From: Planomonospora parontospora
GTDB lineage: Bacteria; Actinomycetota; Actinomycetes; Streptosporangiales; Streptosporangiaceae
NCBI GenBank assembly: GCA_014647935.1
Contig: BMQD01000007.1
Span: forward strand, 62,001-126,000
Length of the DNA stretch: 64,000 nt
Direction: 5' to 3'
This document shows, piece by piece, positions 56,893 through 64,000 of this stretch. Position 1 is the first letter of the stretch, and every line of letters begins with the position of its first letter. The notes below the pieces were generated by a model. The model made no database searches and was not told where the DNA came from. It saw only the letters and a list, made by a program, of their open reading frames with translations. Both the position numbers and the translations under genes were made by a program.

Positions 56893-58293
56893 TCAGCGGC
56901 CGGTGATGGAGTCGGCCAGCCGGGCCAGCACGGAGGTGCGGCCGAGCCCGGCCCGCTCCCGGGCGTCGGCCCGGCGGTACAGGTCGTACATGGCGTGCAC
57001 CCCGATCCAGCGCAGCGGTTCGATCTCCCAGCTTCGCACCCTGCGGTCCACCCAGGGCAGGGAGACCAGTTCGGTCTCCTCGCGCAGGACCAGATCCCGC
57101 AGGGTACGGCCGGCGAGGTTGGCCGCGGACACCCCGTGGCCGGTGTAACCGCCCGCCCAGCCGATCCCGGTGGCGTGGTCCACGTGCACGGTCGCGCACC
57201 AGTCGCGCGGCACCCCCAGCACCCCCGACCAGGCGTGGGCCACGCGCGAGGCCCGCACCGCGGGGAACATCTGCGTCAGCAGCTCCCACAGGGCCTCGAC
57301 CGTCCAGGCGTGCGTGCGCCCCCGGTCGTCCACCCGCGAGCCGTACAGGTACGGCTTGCCGCGACCGCCGAACGCGATCCGCCCGTCGGCGGTCCGCTGC
57401 GCGTACATGTAGTAGTGGGCCAGGTCGCCGAGGAGCTCGCAGCCCTCCCAGCCGATCTCGTCCCACAGCTCGCCCAGCGGCTCGGTGACGATCATCGAGC
57501 TGTTCATCGGCAGCCAGGCCCGGTGGTACTGCCGCATCTCCGCGGTGAACCCCTCGGTGGCCCGGATGACGTAGTCGGCGCGGACCGTCCCGTACGGCGT
57601 GCGCGCCGTGCGCGGCGCGATCCCGCTCACCGGGGTGCGTTCGAAGACCTCCACCCCGAGCCCCCGGACGGTCTCCGCCAGGCCGCGGACCAGCCTGGCC
57701 GGCTGGACCCTGGCGCAGTGCGGGCTCCAGACCGCGCCGACCGCCCCGCCGACCCGCAGGCGGCGCTCCCGCTCCTCCGGCTCCAGCAGCCGCAGGTCGT
57801 CCTCGGTCCAGCCCCAGTGGCGCGCGTGGGCGACCAGCTCGTGCAGGCGCCGCTCCTGGGCGGCGTTGGTGGCGACGGTGGTGACGCCGCCCTTGACGAC
57901 GTCGGCGTCGATCCGCTCGTCCCGGGCCACGGCGACGACCTCGTCGACCGTCTCGAACATCACCCGCTGGAAGCGCCGGGCCGCGTCGTCCCCGTGCGTG
58001 CGCGCGTAGCGCTCGGGGGTCCCGGCCAGCTCGCCGACCAGCCAGCCGCCGTTGCGCCCGGACGCGCCGTACCCGGCGAACTCCTTCTCCAGCACGACGA
58101 CGCGCAGGGCCGGGTCGGCCTTCTTCAGGTAGTACGCGGTCCACAGCCCGGTGTAGCCGGCGCCGACGATCACCACGTCGGCGTCGCGGTCGCCGTCGAG
58201 GGGCTTTCCCGCCTCCGGGGCGCCGAGGGAGCGGAACCAGAAAGAGACGTCACCGTTGACGAAGTCATCCGAAAGAGGGACACGCGTACTCAT
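56893..58293 (-). CDS. FAD-dependent oxidoreductase (DAO family, PuuB-like)
   Basis: A 466-aa protein from ATG 58293; an upstream GTG at 58392 would add 33 unlikely residues. ADVVIVGAGYTGLWTAYYLKK is the FAD-binding Rossmann loop (about residues 35-55), FAGYGASGRNGGW the conserved second block of the glycine-oxidase/PuuB group, and GYTGHGVSAANLAGRTL the C-terminal FAD contact. PuuB-type enzymes oxidise glutamylated polyamines; other members act on glycine betaine-like amines. Upstream of the amidohydrolase on the same strand, with 15-bp repeats (gcggtcgtcgtgtct) in the gap. A joint amine/amide catabolic role is inference. Confidence 0.9.
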   Translation of the reverse strand: MSTRVPLSDDFVNGDVSFWFRSLGAPEAGKPLDGDRDADVVIVGAGYTGLWTAYYLKKADPALRVVVLEKEFAGYGASGRNGGWLVGELAGTPERYARTHGDDAARRFQRVMFETVDEVVAVARDERIDADVVKGGVTTVATNAAQERRLHELVAHARHWGWTEDDLRLLEPEERERRLRVGGAVGAVWSPHCARVQPARLVRGLAETVRGLGVEVFERTPVSGIAPRTARTPYGTVRADYVIRATEGFTAEMRQYHRAWLPMNSSMIVTEPLGELWDEIGWEGCELLGDLAHYYMYAQRTADGRIAFGGRGKPYLYGSRVDDRGRTHAWTVEALWELLTQMFPAVRASRVAHAWSGVLGVPRDWCATVHVDHATGIGWAGGYTGHGVSAANLAGRTLRDLVLREETELVSLPWVDRRVRSWEIEPLRWIGVHAMYDLYRRADARERAGLGRTSVLARLADSITGR

Positions 58294-58461
58294 GGCCCAA
58301 TATCCTGCTATATCCGTCAGTCGAGCCGTGCGTTCCGACGGAAACCGTTGCGCAACCGCGTCATGAGTGATCTTTGTCGATGTAACGGGCACCTCACCCG
58401 CGCGTAGCAGCGCTGTAACGGGACTCCGTCAGGCTCTGTGCCAGACGGAGGGAGCGTTCCG

Positions 58462-59496
58462 ATGGGGTTCTTGCGGATTCGTACGACGGTGGACGAGCGG
58501 CCGGGACGGCTGGCGTCGCTGGCCGCCGCGCTCGCGGAGAAGGGCGGCAACATCCTCGGCCTGAGCGTCCACCCCGATGCCGACGGCACGGTGGACGAGT
58601 TCGTCGCCGAGATCCCGGCGGCTCCCGAGGCGGTGCGGGAGGCGCTGGAGGCGGCCGGCGGGCGGCGGGTCCAGGTCGTGCCCGCCGGCGCCCACGAGCT
58701 GACCGACGAGCCCACCCGGGCCCTGCTGCTCGCCTCCCGGCTGCGGACCACGCCCTGGCGCCTGCCGGAGCTGCTCAAGGAGCTGCTGCGCGCGGACGAC
58801 GCCCGCTGGGTCTACGGTTCCGATATGAGTGACCTGCCCGATCCGACCCTCCTCACCCTGCCCGTGGCCGACCGCCGGGCGATCCGGGTGCGCCGCGGCG
58901 ACCTGCCGTTCACGCTGACCGAGGCCGCCCGCGCCGCCTCGTTCGTCCGGCTGGCCCAGCCCCCGGCCGAGGAGATCGACCCGGCCGAGCGGTCCGTCAA
59001 GCTGGCCGACGGCACCGAGACCGAGGTGCGGCCGCTCACCCGCGTCTACCGCGAGGCCGTGCGCGACCTGCACGACCGCTGCTCGCCGGAGAGCCGCCGC
59101 TTCCGCTACTTCACCGCGATGCCCACGCTGCCCGAGCGCGTCTTCGACCGGCTCTGCGACCGGGAGCGCGGCCACTCGATCGTCGCCGGGCGCGACGGGC
59201 AGGTGGTCGCGCTGGCCAGCCTGGTGTTCACCCCCGACCCGGGGATCGCCGAGCTGGCCTTCCTGGTCGAGGACCGCTGGCAGGGCAGGGGACTGGGCGC
59301 CGCCCTGGCCCGGATGCTCGTCGCGGAGGCCCGCGACCTGGGCTTCGCCGAGGTGAAGGCGACGCTGCTCTCCGACAACGTGCGGATGCGCAGGCTCCTG
59401 GTCTCGCTCGGCGCGACGCTCGGCTACACCGACGACCCCGGCGTGGTGGAGGCCAGGCTGGCCCTAGGCGTGATGGCGACGGCGTCCCCGAGCTGA
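58462..59496 (+). CDS. ACT-domain and GNAT acetyltransferase fusion
   Basis: A 344-aa protein from ATG 58462, with ggaggga 8 bases upstream. Residues 3-75 (LRIRTTVDERPGRLASLAA, GGNILGLSVHPDADG) are an ACT domain, the usual amino-acid or small-ligand sensor. After a linker with DAHELTDEPTRALLLA and WRLPELLKELL, residues about 195-335 are a GNAT acyltransferase: RPLTRVYREAVRDLHDRC, VVALASLVFTPDPGIAELAFLVE, RWQGRGLGAALARMLVAEA (the acetyl-CoA-binding QGRGLG) and LLSDNVRMRRLLVSLG. It suggests an acetyltransferase tuned by an amino acid. Target unknown. Divergent from the FAD oxidoreductase. Confidence 0.9.
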   Translation: MGFLRIRTTVDERPGRLASLAAALAEKGGNILGLSVHPDADGTVDEFVAEIPAAPEAVREALEAAGGRRVQVVPAGAHELTDEPTRALLLASRLRTTPWRLPELLKELLRADDARWVYGSDMSDLPDPTLLTLPVADRRAIRVRRGDLPFTLTEAARAASFVRLAQPPAEEIDPAERSVKLADGTETEVRPLTRVYREAVRDLHDRCSPESRRFRYFTAMPTLPERVFDRLCDRERGHSIVAGRDGQVVALASLVFTPDPGIAELAFLVEDRWQGRGLGAALARMLVAEARDLGFAEVKATLLSDNVRMRRLLVSLGATLGYTDDPGVVEARLALGVMATASPS

Positions 59497-59510
59497 ACCC
59501 ATCACCCGGT

Positions 59511-59553
59511 CCCCCTGGTTCGAAGGGAGCTCAGGGCCTTTCGAACCGGGGGG
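59511..59553. terminator. Bidirectional terminator hairpin
   Basis: A 17-bp stem with two mismatches (ccccctggttcgaaggg / cctttcgaaccgggggg) and a 9-base loop lies between the GNAT stop and the stop of the converging Clp_N gene at 59555. Confidence 0.8.
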
Positions 59554-59554
59554 A

Positions 59555-60250
59555 TCACCCCTCCCGCCCGGCGGCCCCGGCCTCCGGCTCCTCCGCTCCG
59601 GCCTGCGTCGGCTCCGCCGCGGGCCGTGCCGCCGCCGGGCCGTCCGGCGCCTGCGGGGCGCCCGGGACATCGGGTGCCTGCGGGGCGCCCAGGGCGTCCA
59701 GCCGGCGTTCGATCCGGTCCAGGCTCTCCTGGATCCGGTCCAGCTTCCCGCCCAGTGACGGCCCCAGCCCGGTGAGCATCTCCTCTGCGGTGACCAGCCG
59801 GCCCCGGTCCCCGCCCCGGCCGTCGAGCACCGCGACCACATGGGCGCGCACGGCCTCCAGCCGCGCCCCCCGCTTGGTCAGCACCTGCGCCGCGAGCCCC
59901 TCGCCCTCGCGGATCAGGCCCAGCAGGATGTGCTCGGTGCCGATGTAGGCGTGGCGCAGGTCGAGCGCCTCCCGCAGCGACAGCTCCAGCACCTTCTTGG
60001 CGCGAGGAGTGAACGGGACGTGCCCGGGCGGCGGGGCCGAACCCTGGCCGATGATCTTCTCGATGTCGCTGCGGACCTGCTCCAGGCCGATGCCGAAGGA
60101 CTGCAGCGCGCGGGCCGCGACGCCGTCCTCCTCCCCGAGCAGGCCGAGCAGGACGTGCTCGGTGCCGATGTGGTCGTGGCTGAGCCGCCGGGCCTCCTCC
60201 TGGGCCAGGACCACGACGCGGCGGGCACGGTCGGTGAAGCGCTCGAACAC
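59555..60250 (-). CDS. Stand-alone Clp N-domain protein
   Basis: A 231-aa protein from ATG 60250. It carries both Clp_N repeats of ClpC: FTDRARRVVVLAQEEARRL with SHDHIGTEHVLLGLLGEE (first) and FTPRAKKVLELSLREALDL with RHAYIGTEHILLGLIREGEG (second), but no AAA+ domain. A short coiled coil (LDRIQESLDRIERRLDAL) and an Ala/Pro-rich tail follow. Such proteins may bind ClpC adaptors or substrates and compete with the unfoldase. The tail contains a repeat (GAPQAPD). Probably transcribed alone. Confidence 0.93.
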   Translation of the reverse strand: MFERFTDRARRVVVLAQEEARRLSHDHIGTEHVLLGLLGEEDGVAARALQSFGIGLEQVRSDIEKIIGQGSAPPPGHVPFTPRAKKVLELSLREALDLRHAYIGTEHILLGLIREGEGLAAQVLTKRGARLEAVRAHVVAVLDGRGGDRGRLVTAEEMLTGLGPSLGGKLDRIQESLDRIERRLDALGAPQAPDVPGAPQAPDGPAAARPAAEPTQAGAEEPEAGAAGREG

Positions 60251-60391
60251 GAAGGGCCTCCGATGGGGCGTCGAGTTGCTCTTGACCCCACTATGCGCCA
60301 GGCCCTCCGGTCAGCGGGAGGACATATCTCCACAGATCTCCGGCGGACTCCGCGCACCGGCCCAGGGCCCACGAAGCCGCGCCGGCCGTCC

Positions 60392-60973
60392 TCAGGGGGT
60401 CCAGTGCGGGTCGCGGCCCAGGTGGCGCAGCAGGGCGGCGACCTCGTCGTCGCCGGGCTCGGGGGCCAGCGCGGCGGCGTAGGCGAAACCGCGCACCGGC
60501 TCGGCGGTCTCCCGTGCCACCACCAGCAGCTCCAGCGCCAGCTGCGGGGTGAGCGGGGACGGCCGACCGGTGGCGACCGCGATGTCCCAGGCGTGCACGG
60601 CCGCGTCGAGCGCGCACGCGCCCGCGCCCAGCCAGGGCGCCATCTTGTTCGGCGGCATCGGCACGGGCACCTCGGCGGCGTCCCTGTCGACCGCCGCCCA
60701 CGCCTTGGCCGAGCGCTCCATGGCGGCCTCCACGTGGGCCAGCGGCTCGCCGCTCAGTGAGCCGGACGGCGCGAAGGGGTTCTCCTCCGGGCCGGGCTCT
60801 CCGGTAAGGAAGGCGGCGTAGGCGACCTGGTCGCCCGCGGCGTGCTGGATCACCTGGGTGACGTTCCAGTCGGTGCAGGGGGTGGGCAGCTCCATGGCGT
60901 CGGCGGGAAGGCCGGCCACGACCGTGCGGAGGGCGTCGTGCGAGGCGTCGAGCAGAATCCAACCGGAGTTCAT
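60392..60973 (-). CDS. TIGR03086 family (DinB-like) metal-binding protein
   Basis: A 193-aa protein from ATG 60973. LPTPCTDWNVTQVIQHAAGD (the TPC motif and His metal ligand), LDAAVHAWDIAVATGRPSPL and the family C-terminus GRDPHWTP are all present; it is a paralogue of the protein ending at 2990 but only distantly similar. DinB-like mycothiol-dependent enzymes are the closest characterised relatives. A 6-bp inverted repeat (tggaat-5-attcca, 61008) is 35 bp upstream of its start. Confidence 0.85.
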   Translation of the reverse strand: MNSGWILLDASHDALRTVVAGLPADAMELPTPCTDWNVTQVIQHAAGDQVAYAAFLTGEPGPEENPFAPSGSLSGEPLAHVEAAMERSAKAWAAVDRDAAEVPVPMPPNKMAPWLGAGACALDAAVHAWDIAVATGRPSPLTPQLALELLVVARETAEPVRGFAYAAALAPEPGDDEVAALLRHLGRDPHWTP

Positions 60974-61273
60974 CTCATGTCCTTTCGTCTCCTCCAGCAT
61001 ATCGGAATGGAATGCTTTATTCCACTCTTCGGATGGGTGAACGGAGGACGGACCGAGTGGGCCGGTAGGGGTGACGCTCCGAACCGAGGGCTGGTCCGAC
61101 GCCGTCGCTGGAGGTCCCGGCGCAGGCCCTCCAGTGACGAGCGCTCGACGCCGTCCCGGCGACCTGTGTGCAGCAGACGGCCGCCACTGACGAGCAATGA
61201 AATTTGACATTCTCATGTGAGATTGAGGTCCGATCTCTACCCGGCGTCGTCCCGGCTGCCTAAGGTCGGCCGC
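60974..61273. other. Divergent intergenic region with a candidate operator
   Basis: 300 bp without a gene. It holds tggaat-5-attcca at 61008-61024 near the leftward gene, and a ttgaca box at about 61204, 70 bp upstream of the adenosine deaminase start, without a clear -10 partner. Confidence 0.45.
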
Positions 61274-62284
61274 ATGACGATCCACGACTTCATCGACGCG
61301 CTGCCCAAGGCCGAGCTCCACGTCCACCTCGTCGGCTCGGCCTCGGTGTCCACGGTCCTCGAACTGTCCCGCCGCCACCCCGGCGGCGGGGTGCCGACCA
61401 CCGAGGAGGAGCTGCGGGCGTTCTACCGGTTCCGGGACTTCGCCGAGTTCGCCGTCGCCTACGGCGCGGTCAACGCCCTGGTCCGCGAGCCCGAGGACGT
61501 GGCCACCCTGGTCACGGGCCTGGCGCGGGACCTGGCCGCGCAGAACGGGCGCTACGTGGAGGTGACCGTAACGCCGTACGCCCACCACGTCGTCGGGATG
61601 CCGCCCGGGGAGGTCACCGAGGCGCTGGACCTCGCCGCCCGGCGGTCCCTGGACGAGCACGGCGTCCGGGTCGGCTACATCTTCGACATCCCCGGCGAGT
61701 ACGGCGCCGAGGCCGCCCGGGTCACCCTGGACCACGCTCTGCAGGAACCTCCCCAGGCATTGGTAGCTTTCGGCCTGGCCGGGATCGAGCAGGAGAGGAT
61801 CCACCACCGCGACGCCTTCCGGGACGCCTTCCGCGCGGCCACGGCCGCCGGTCTGCGCAGCGTGCCGCACGCGGGGGAGATGACCGGCCCCGAGACGATC
61901 TGGGAGGTCGTCGACCACCTCGGCGCCGAGCGGATCGGGCATGGCATCTCCTGCCTGGACGACCCCCGCCTCGTCGACCGGCTGCGCGATGAGCGGATCT
62001 GGCTGGACGTCTGCCCCACCTCCAACGTCCGCACCGGCCAGGTCGCCCGGATCGAGGACCACCCGCTCCCGCGTCTGCTGGCCGAGGGCCTGTCCGTCAC
62101 GCTGGGCAGCGACGACCCGCCGATGTTCGCCACCACACTGACGAACGAGTACCGCGTCGCCGCCGACGTCTTCGGCCTCGACCGCCCGGCCCTGGCGGCC
62201 CTGGCCCGCAACGCCGTCACCGCCTCCTGCCTCGACCCCGCGGCCAAGCGCTCCCTGACCGCCGAGATCGACGCCCTGCTCTGA
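61274..62284 (+). CDS. Adenosine deaminase
   Basis: A 336-aa protein from ATG 61274; an upstream start at 61217 adds 19 unlikely residues. KAELHVHLVGSASV holds the zinc-binding HxH pair; SVPHAGEMTG the third His and catalytic Glu; AERIGHGISC the His of the ADA motif; and TLGSDDPPMF the zinc Asp. The LHVHLVGS loop places it among actinobacterial Add/ADAL-like deaminases that convert adenosine to inosine or act on related nucleosides. All catalytic residues are present. Monocistronic. Confidence 0.93.
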   Translation: MTIHDFIDALPKAELHVHLVGSASVSTVLELSRRHPGGGVPTTEEELRAFYRFRDFAEFAVAYGAVNALVREPEDVATLVTGLARDLAAQNGRYVEVTVTPYAHHVVGMPPGEVTEALDLAARRSLDEHGVRVGYIFDIPGEYGAEAARVTLDHALQEPPQALVAFGLAGIEQERIHHRDAFRDAFRAATAAGLRSVPHAGEMTGPETIWEVVDHLGAERIGHGISCLDDPRLVDRLRDERIWLDVCPTSNVRTGQVARIEDHPLPRLLAEGLSVTLGSDDPPMFATTLTNEYRVAADVFGLDRPALAALARNAVTASCLDPAAKRSLTAEIDALL

Positions 62285-62402
62285 GGGCGCCCGGCGGGAC
62301 GGTCTCCGCCGCGCGTCCGGACCGGTCTCCGGCCTCGCCGGCGGACCCGGGGCCTGCCGGGGCGCTGCGGACCCGGCCGGCTCCGCGGGGTCGCCGAGCC
62401 CC

Positions 62403-62810
62403 TCAAGCGCCGAGCGCGGACAGGACGGCCTGCAGGTCCCAGTAGGCGCGCAGCGAGACGATCCGCCCGTCGCCTCCGGTCCGGTAGACGAAGACGCCGT
62501 CGTAGGCGGCGGAGCCGCCGGTGGGGAAGCGGACGGAGACCGAGGCGACGACCGCCGCCTCGTCGCCCGCCGGGTGCACCGCGGCGATCTCGAAGCGCAC
62601 CTCGTTGGCGGCGACGGTGAGCTCCCAGAAGCGTTCGAGGGCGGCCGTCCCCCGCAGTCCGGTGCCGTCGGGGTCCAGGGGAGAGCCGCCGACCGGGTCG
62701 TGGAGCACGGCCTCGGGCGCGTAGCAGGCGAGCCAGGCGTCCCGGTCGCCGGCGCCGACCGCGCCCATCGCGGTGAGCGCGGCGGCGACCGCCGGGCGGG
62801 TGGTGTCCAT
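62403..62810 (-). CDS. SnoaL/NTF2-like protein
   Basis: A 135-aa protein from ATG 62810. MGAVGAGDRDAWLACYAPEAVLHDPVGGS is the helix-strand opening of the NTF2-like cone fold, with the Asp often used in SnoaL-type catalysis; AVVASVSVRFPTGGSAAYDGVF and IVSLRAYWDLQAVL are the later strands. It is divergent from TetR at 62871 with shared operators, so the regulator probably controls it. Substrate unknown. Confidence 0.88.
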   Translation of the reverse strand: MDTTRPAVAAALTAMGAVGAGDRDAWLACYAPEAVLHDPVGGSPLDPDGTGLRGTAALERFWELTVAANEVRFEIAAVHPAGDEAAVVASVSVRFPTGGSAAYDGVFVYRTGGDGRIVSLRAYWDLQAVLSALGA

Positions 62811-62834
62811 CGGGTGCCTCCTCGGGGCTCTTCT

Positions 62835-62852
62835 GCTTGACGCGTGTCAAGC
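62835..62852. promoter_or_regulatory. TetR operator 1
   Basis: gcttgac-4-gtcaagc, 25 bp from the start of the NTF2-like gene. The -35-like ttgacg (62838) of the tetR promoter is inside it; tatgct at 62859-62864 would be the -10, spacing 15. Confidence 0.7.
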
Positions 62853-62860
62853 TAGAGCTA

Positions 62861-62880
62861 TGCTTGACACATGTCAAGCA
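62861..62880. promoter_or_regulatory. TetR operator 2 overlapping the regulator's start codon
   Basis: tgcttgaca-2-tgtcaagca: perfect 9-bp arms. The ATG at 62871 is inside it, and the -10-like box ends 6 bp before the ATG, so the tetR mRNA is probably leaderless. Confidence 0.75.
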
Positions 62881-63467
62881 CGCGATCGCGCATCCTGGAG
62901 ACCGCCCGGCGGCTCATCACCGAGCAGGGCCCCCGGGCCTCGATGGCCGACGTGGCCCGCGCGGCCGGGATCTCCCGGCAGGCGGTCTACCTCCACTTCG
63001 CTTCCCGGGCGAGCCTGCTCGTGGCCGTCGTGCGGGACATGGACGAGCGCGACGGGATCCGCGCGCACTGCGAGAAGGCGCTGACCGGAGAGGAGCCCGT
63101 CGAGGCGTTCCGCGCCTTCCTGCGCGTCTGGCTGCGCTACGCGGCGGTGATCCATCCGGTGGCCTCGGTGCTGCTGGCCTCCCGCCGTGACGACCCCGAC
63201 GCCGCCGCGGCCTGGAACGACCGGATGGGCGAGCTCCACGAGGGGTTCCTCCTCGCCGCGCGCCGGCTGGGAACCACCGGGCGGCTGAGGCCCGGCCTGG
63301 TTCCGGACGTCGCCGCCGACCTGGCGTGGGCGATGACCTCGGTCCCCGTCTGGGAGCAGCTGACGACCGACCGGGGCAGGAGCGCCGACGAAGTCGAGGA
63401 GCACCTGGCCGGCGCCGTGATCGCCGCCCTCACCGGCGACCCGCCGCCGGAGCCCGCCCGCGCGTGA
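62871..63467 (+). CDS. TetR family transcriptional regulator
   Basis: A 198-aa protein from ATG 62871. The N-terminal HTH (about residues 20-45) reads ASMADVARAAGISRQAVYLHFASRASL, typical of TetR. The C-terminal ligand domain (RAFLRVWLRYAAVIHPVASVLLAS, ELHEGFLLAARRLG, WAMTSVPVWEQLTTDRG) is helical and contains the usual Trp-rich pocket wall. No SD sequence precedes the start, consistent with a leaderless message. It is divergent from the NTF2-like gene and two palindromes with the same half-site (cttgac) lie between and over the starts, so it should repress both genes. Confidence 0.92.
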   Translation: MSSTRSRILETARRLITEQGPRASMADVARAAGISRQAVYLHFASRASLLVAVVRDMDERDGIRAHCEKALTGEEPVEAFRAFLRVWLRYAAVIHPVASVLLASRRDDPDAAAAWNDRMGELHEGFLLAARRLGTTGRLRPGLVPDVAADLAWAMTSVPVWEQLTTDRGRSADEVEEHLAGAVIAALTGDPPPEPARA

Positions 63468-63583
63468 GTGCCACCCGTGCCTGAGCGCCACCGGTGCCTG
63501 GAGGTCGCCCGTGTCCGGGGGGCCATCCATGTCTGAGTGCCGCCCAGGCCCGAGCGCCGTACCCGGCCCGGCAGCACCCGGCG

Positions 63584-64000
63584 CTACCCGGTCCGTCCGT
63601 CCTCGGTCGCCCAGCCGGCGCACTCGCCCAGGTAGGCGCTCAGGTGCTCGGCCGCGAAGCGGCCGGCGTCCCAGTCCTCGGCGGACGCCGCCGACGGGTC
63701 GGCGCTGATGTAGGCCCGGCCCCGGCGTCCGTCCGTCAGCACGACCGGCCGCAGGTCGTACAGCGGGCCCTCGTACTCGTCCAGGACGCGCCACTCGCCG
63801 GCGGTCAGGCCGGTGAGCAGCAGCCCGCGCGCCGTACCCGTCTCGGCGGGCACGAGCACCGGGTAGACGTGACCGGGCAGGCGGGCGGCCCGCCACCCGG
63901 CGACGACGGCCGGGGCACTTTCCGGAACCCGGCCGAGCAGCGCCCGCAGCACCTCGGGGAACATCAGCGTCCCGTAGACGAACAGCGCCCCCTCCTCCGC
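63584..64000 (-). CDS. Gamma-glutamylcyclotransferase/AIG2-like protein, 5' end outside the window
   Basis: The frame is open to the right edge and continues beyond it; the visible part reads LFVYGTLMFPEV near the edge, the substrate-binding YGTL motif of the GGCT fold. VLDEYEGPLYDLRPV holds the catalytic Glu in DEYEG. These enzymes release 5-oxoproline from gamma-glutamyl amines; the AIG2 group is less defined. An internal Met at 63964 is not the start because the YGTL motif lies upstream of it. Confidence 0.85.
   Translation of the reverse strand, partial: AEEGALFVYGTLMFPEVLRALLGRVPESAPAVVAGWRAARLPGHVYPVLVPAETGTARGLLLTGLTAGEWRVLDEYEGPLYDLRPVVLTDGRRGRAYISADPSAASAEDWDAGRFAAEHLSAYLGECAGWATEDGRTG

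Noticed and set aside
55031-58144. Minus-strand open frame of over 1000 codons spanning the GGDEF, amidohydrolase and oxidoreductase genes
   Set aside because: Arg/Gly/Pro/Ala-rich out-of-frame translation; the three real genes have intact motifs in other frames.
59511-59553. tRNA-like ggttcgaa motif
   Set aside because: It resembles a T-arm but lies in the stem of a simple long hairpin with no acceptor, D or anticodon arms.

Overview
The window is high-GC DNA with many GTG starts and tightly packed, often overlapping genes. It carries families typical of mycothiol-producing Actinomycetota (two TIGR03086/DinB-like proteins, a WYL regulator, a stand-alone Clp_N protein). A Streptosporangiales-like filamentous actinomycete fits best; this is inference from gene content and base composition, not from a marker gene. 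No rRNA, tRNA or CRISPR array was found.

Layout. 1-5.4 kb is a chromosomal flank: a partial NmrA-like gene divergent from a MarR regulator, an exonuclease/endonuclease/phosphatase-fold protein, a LOG-like protein, and an ArsR/SRPBCC/TIGR03086 operon whose regulator starts inside a perfect 26-bp palindrome. 5.6-43.8 kb is a dense anti-phage defence island. In order it holds an HNH endonuclease with a probable PUA-like sensor; a single-chain GmrSD-type (DUF262/DUF1524) enzyme with an apparent alkyltransferase-like DNA-binding module; a two-gene operon on the minus strand of a 2123-aa ATPase and a beta-CASP metallo-beta-lactamase RNase; a kinase-flanked DISARM-like cluster (Ser/Thr kinase, SNF2 helicase, Eco57I-type methyltransferase, DUF1998 helicase with a Vsr/DUF559-like nuclease segment, RelE-UvrD fusion, second Ser/Thr kinase); a degraded IS3 transposase; and a McrBC operon translationally coupled to a Phd/RelE toxin-antitoxin pair. 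43.8-64 kb is ordinary accessory and metabolic sequence: AlkZ-like glycosylase, HxlR/NmrA pair, WYL regulator, hydrolases, a GGDEF protein, amidohydrolase and FAD oxidoreductase, ACT-GNAT protein, adenosine deaminase, TetR regulator, gamma-glutamylcyclotransferase.

How it may work together. The SNF2, methyltransferase and DUF1998 genes match the kinds of component seen in class 1 DISARM (DrmD, DrmMI, DrmA/DrmB), but there is no separate phospholipase-D nuclease gene. Instead a restriction-like nuclease segment seems fused to the DUF1998 helicase, and soluble kinases sit at both ends, which recalls the kinase PglW of Pgl/BREX. Between the methyltransferase and helicase genes lies an insertion with three ~112-bp structured direct repeats and an antisense DUF3800-like gene. 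The neighbouring ATPase/beta-CASP operon could be an RNA-degrading abortive-infection module. These two loci are the best candidates for an undescribed system; their function is inferred from domains and context only.
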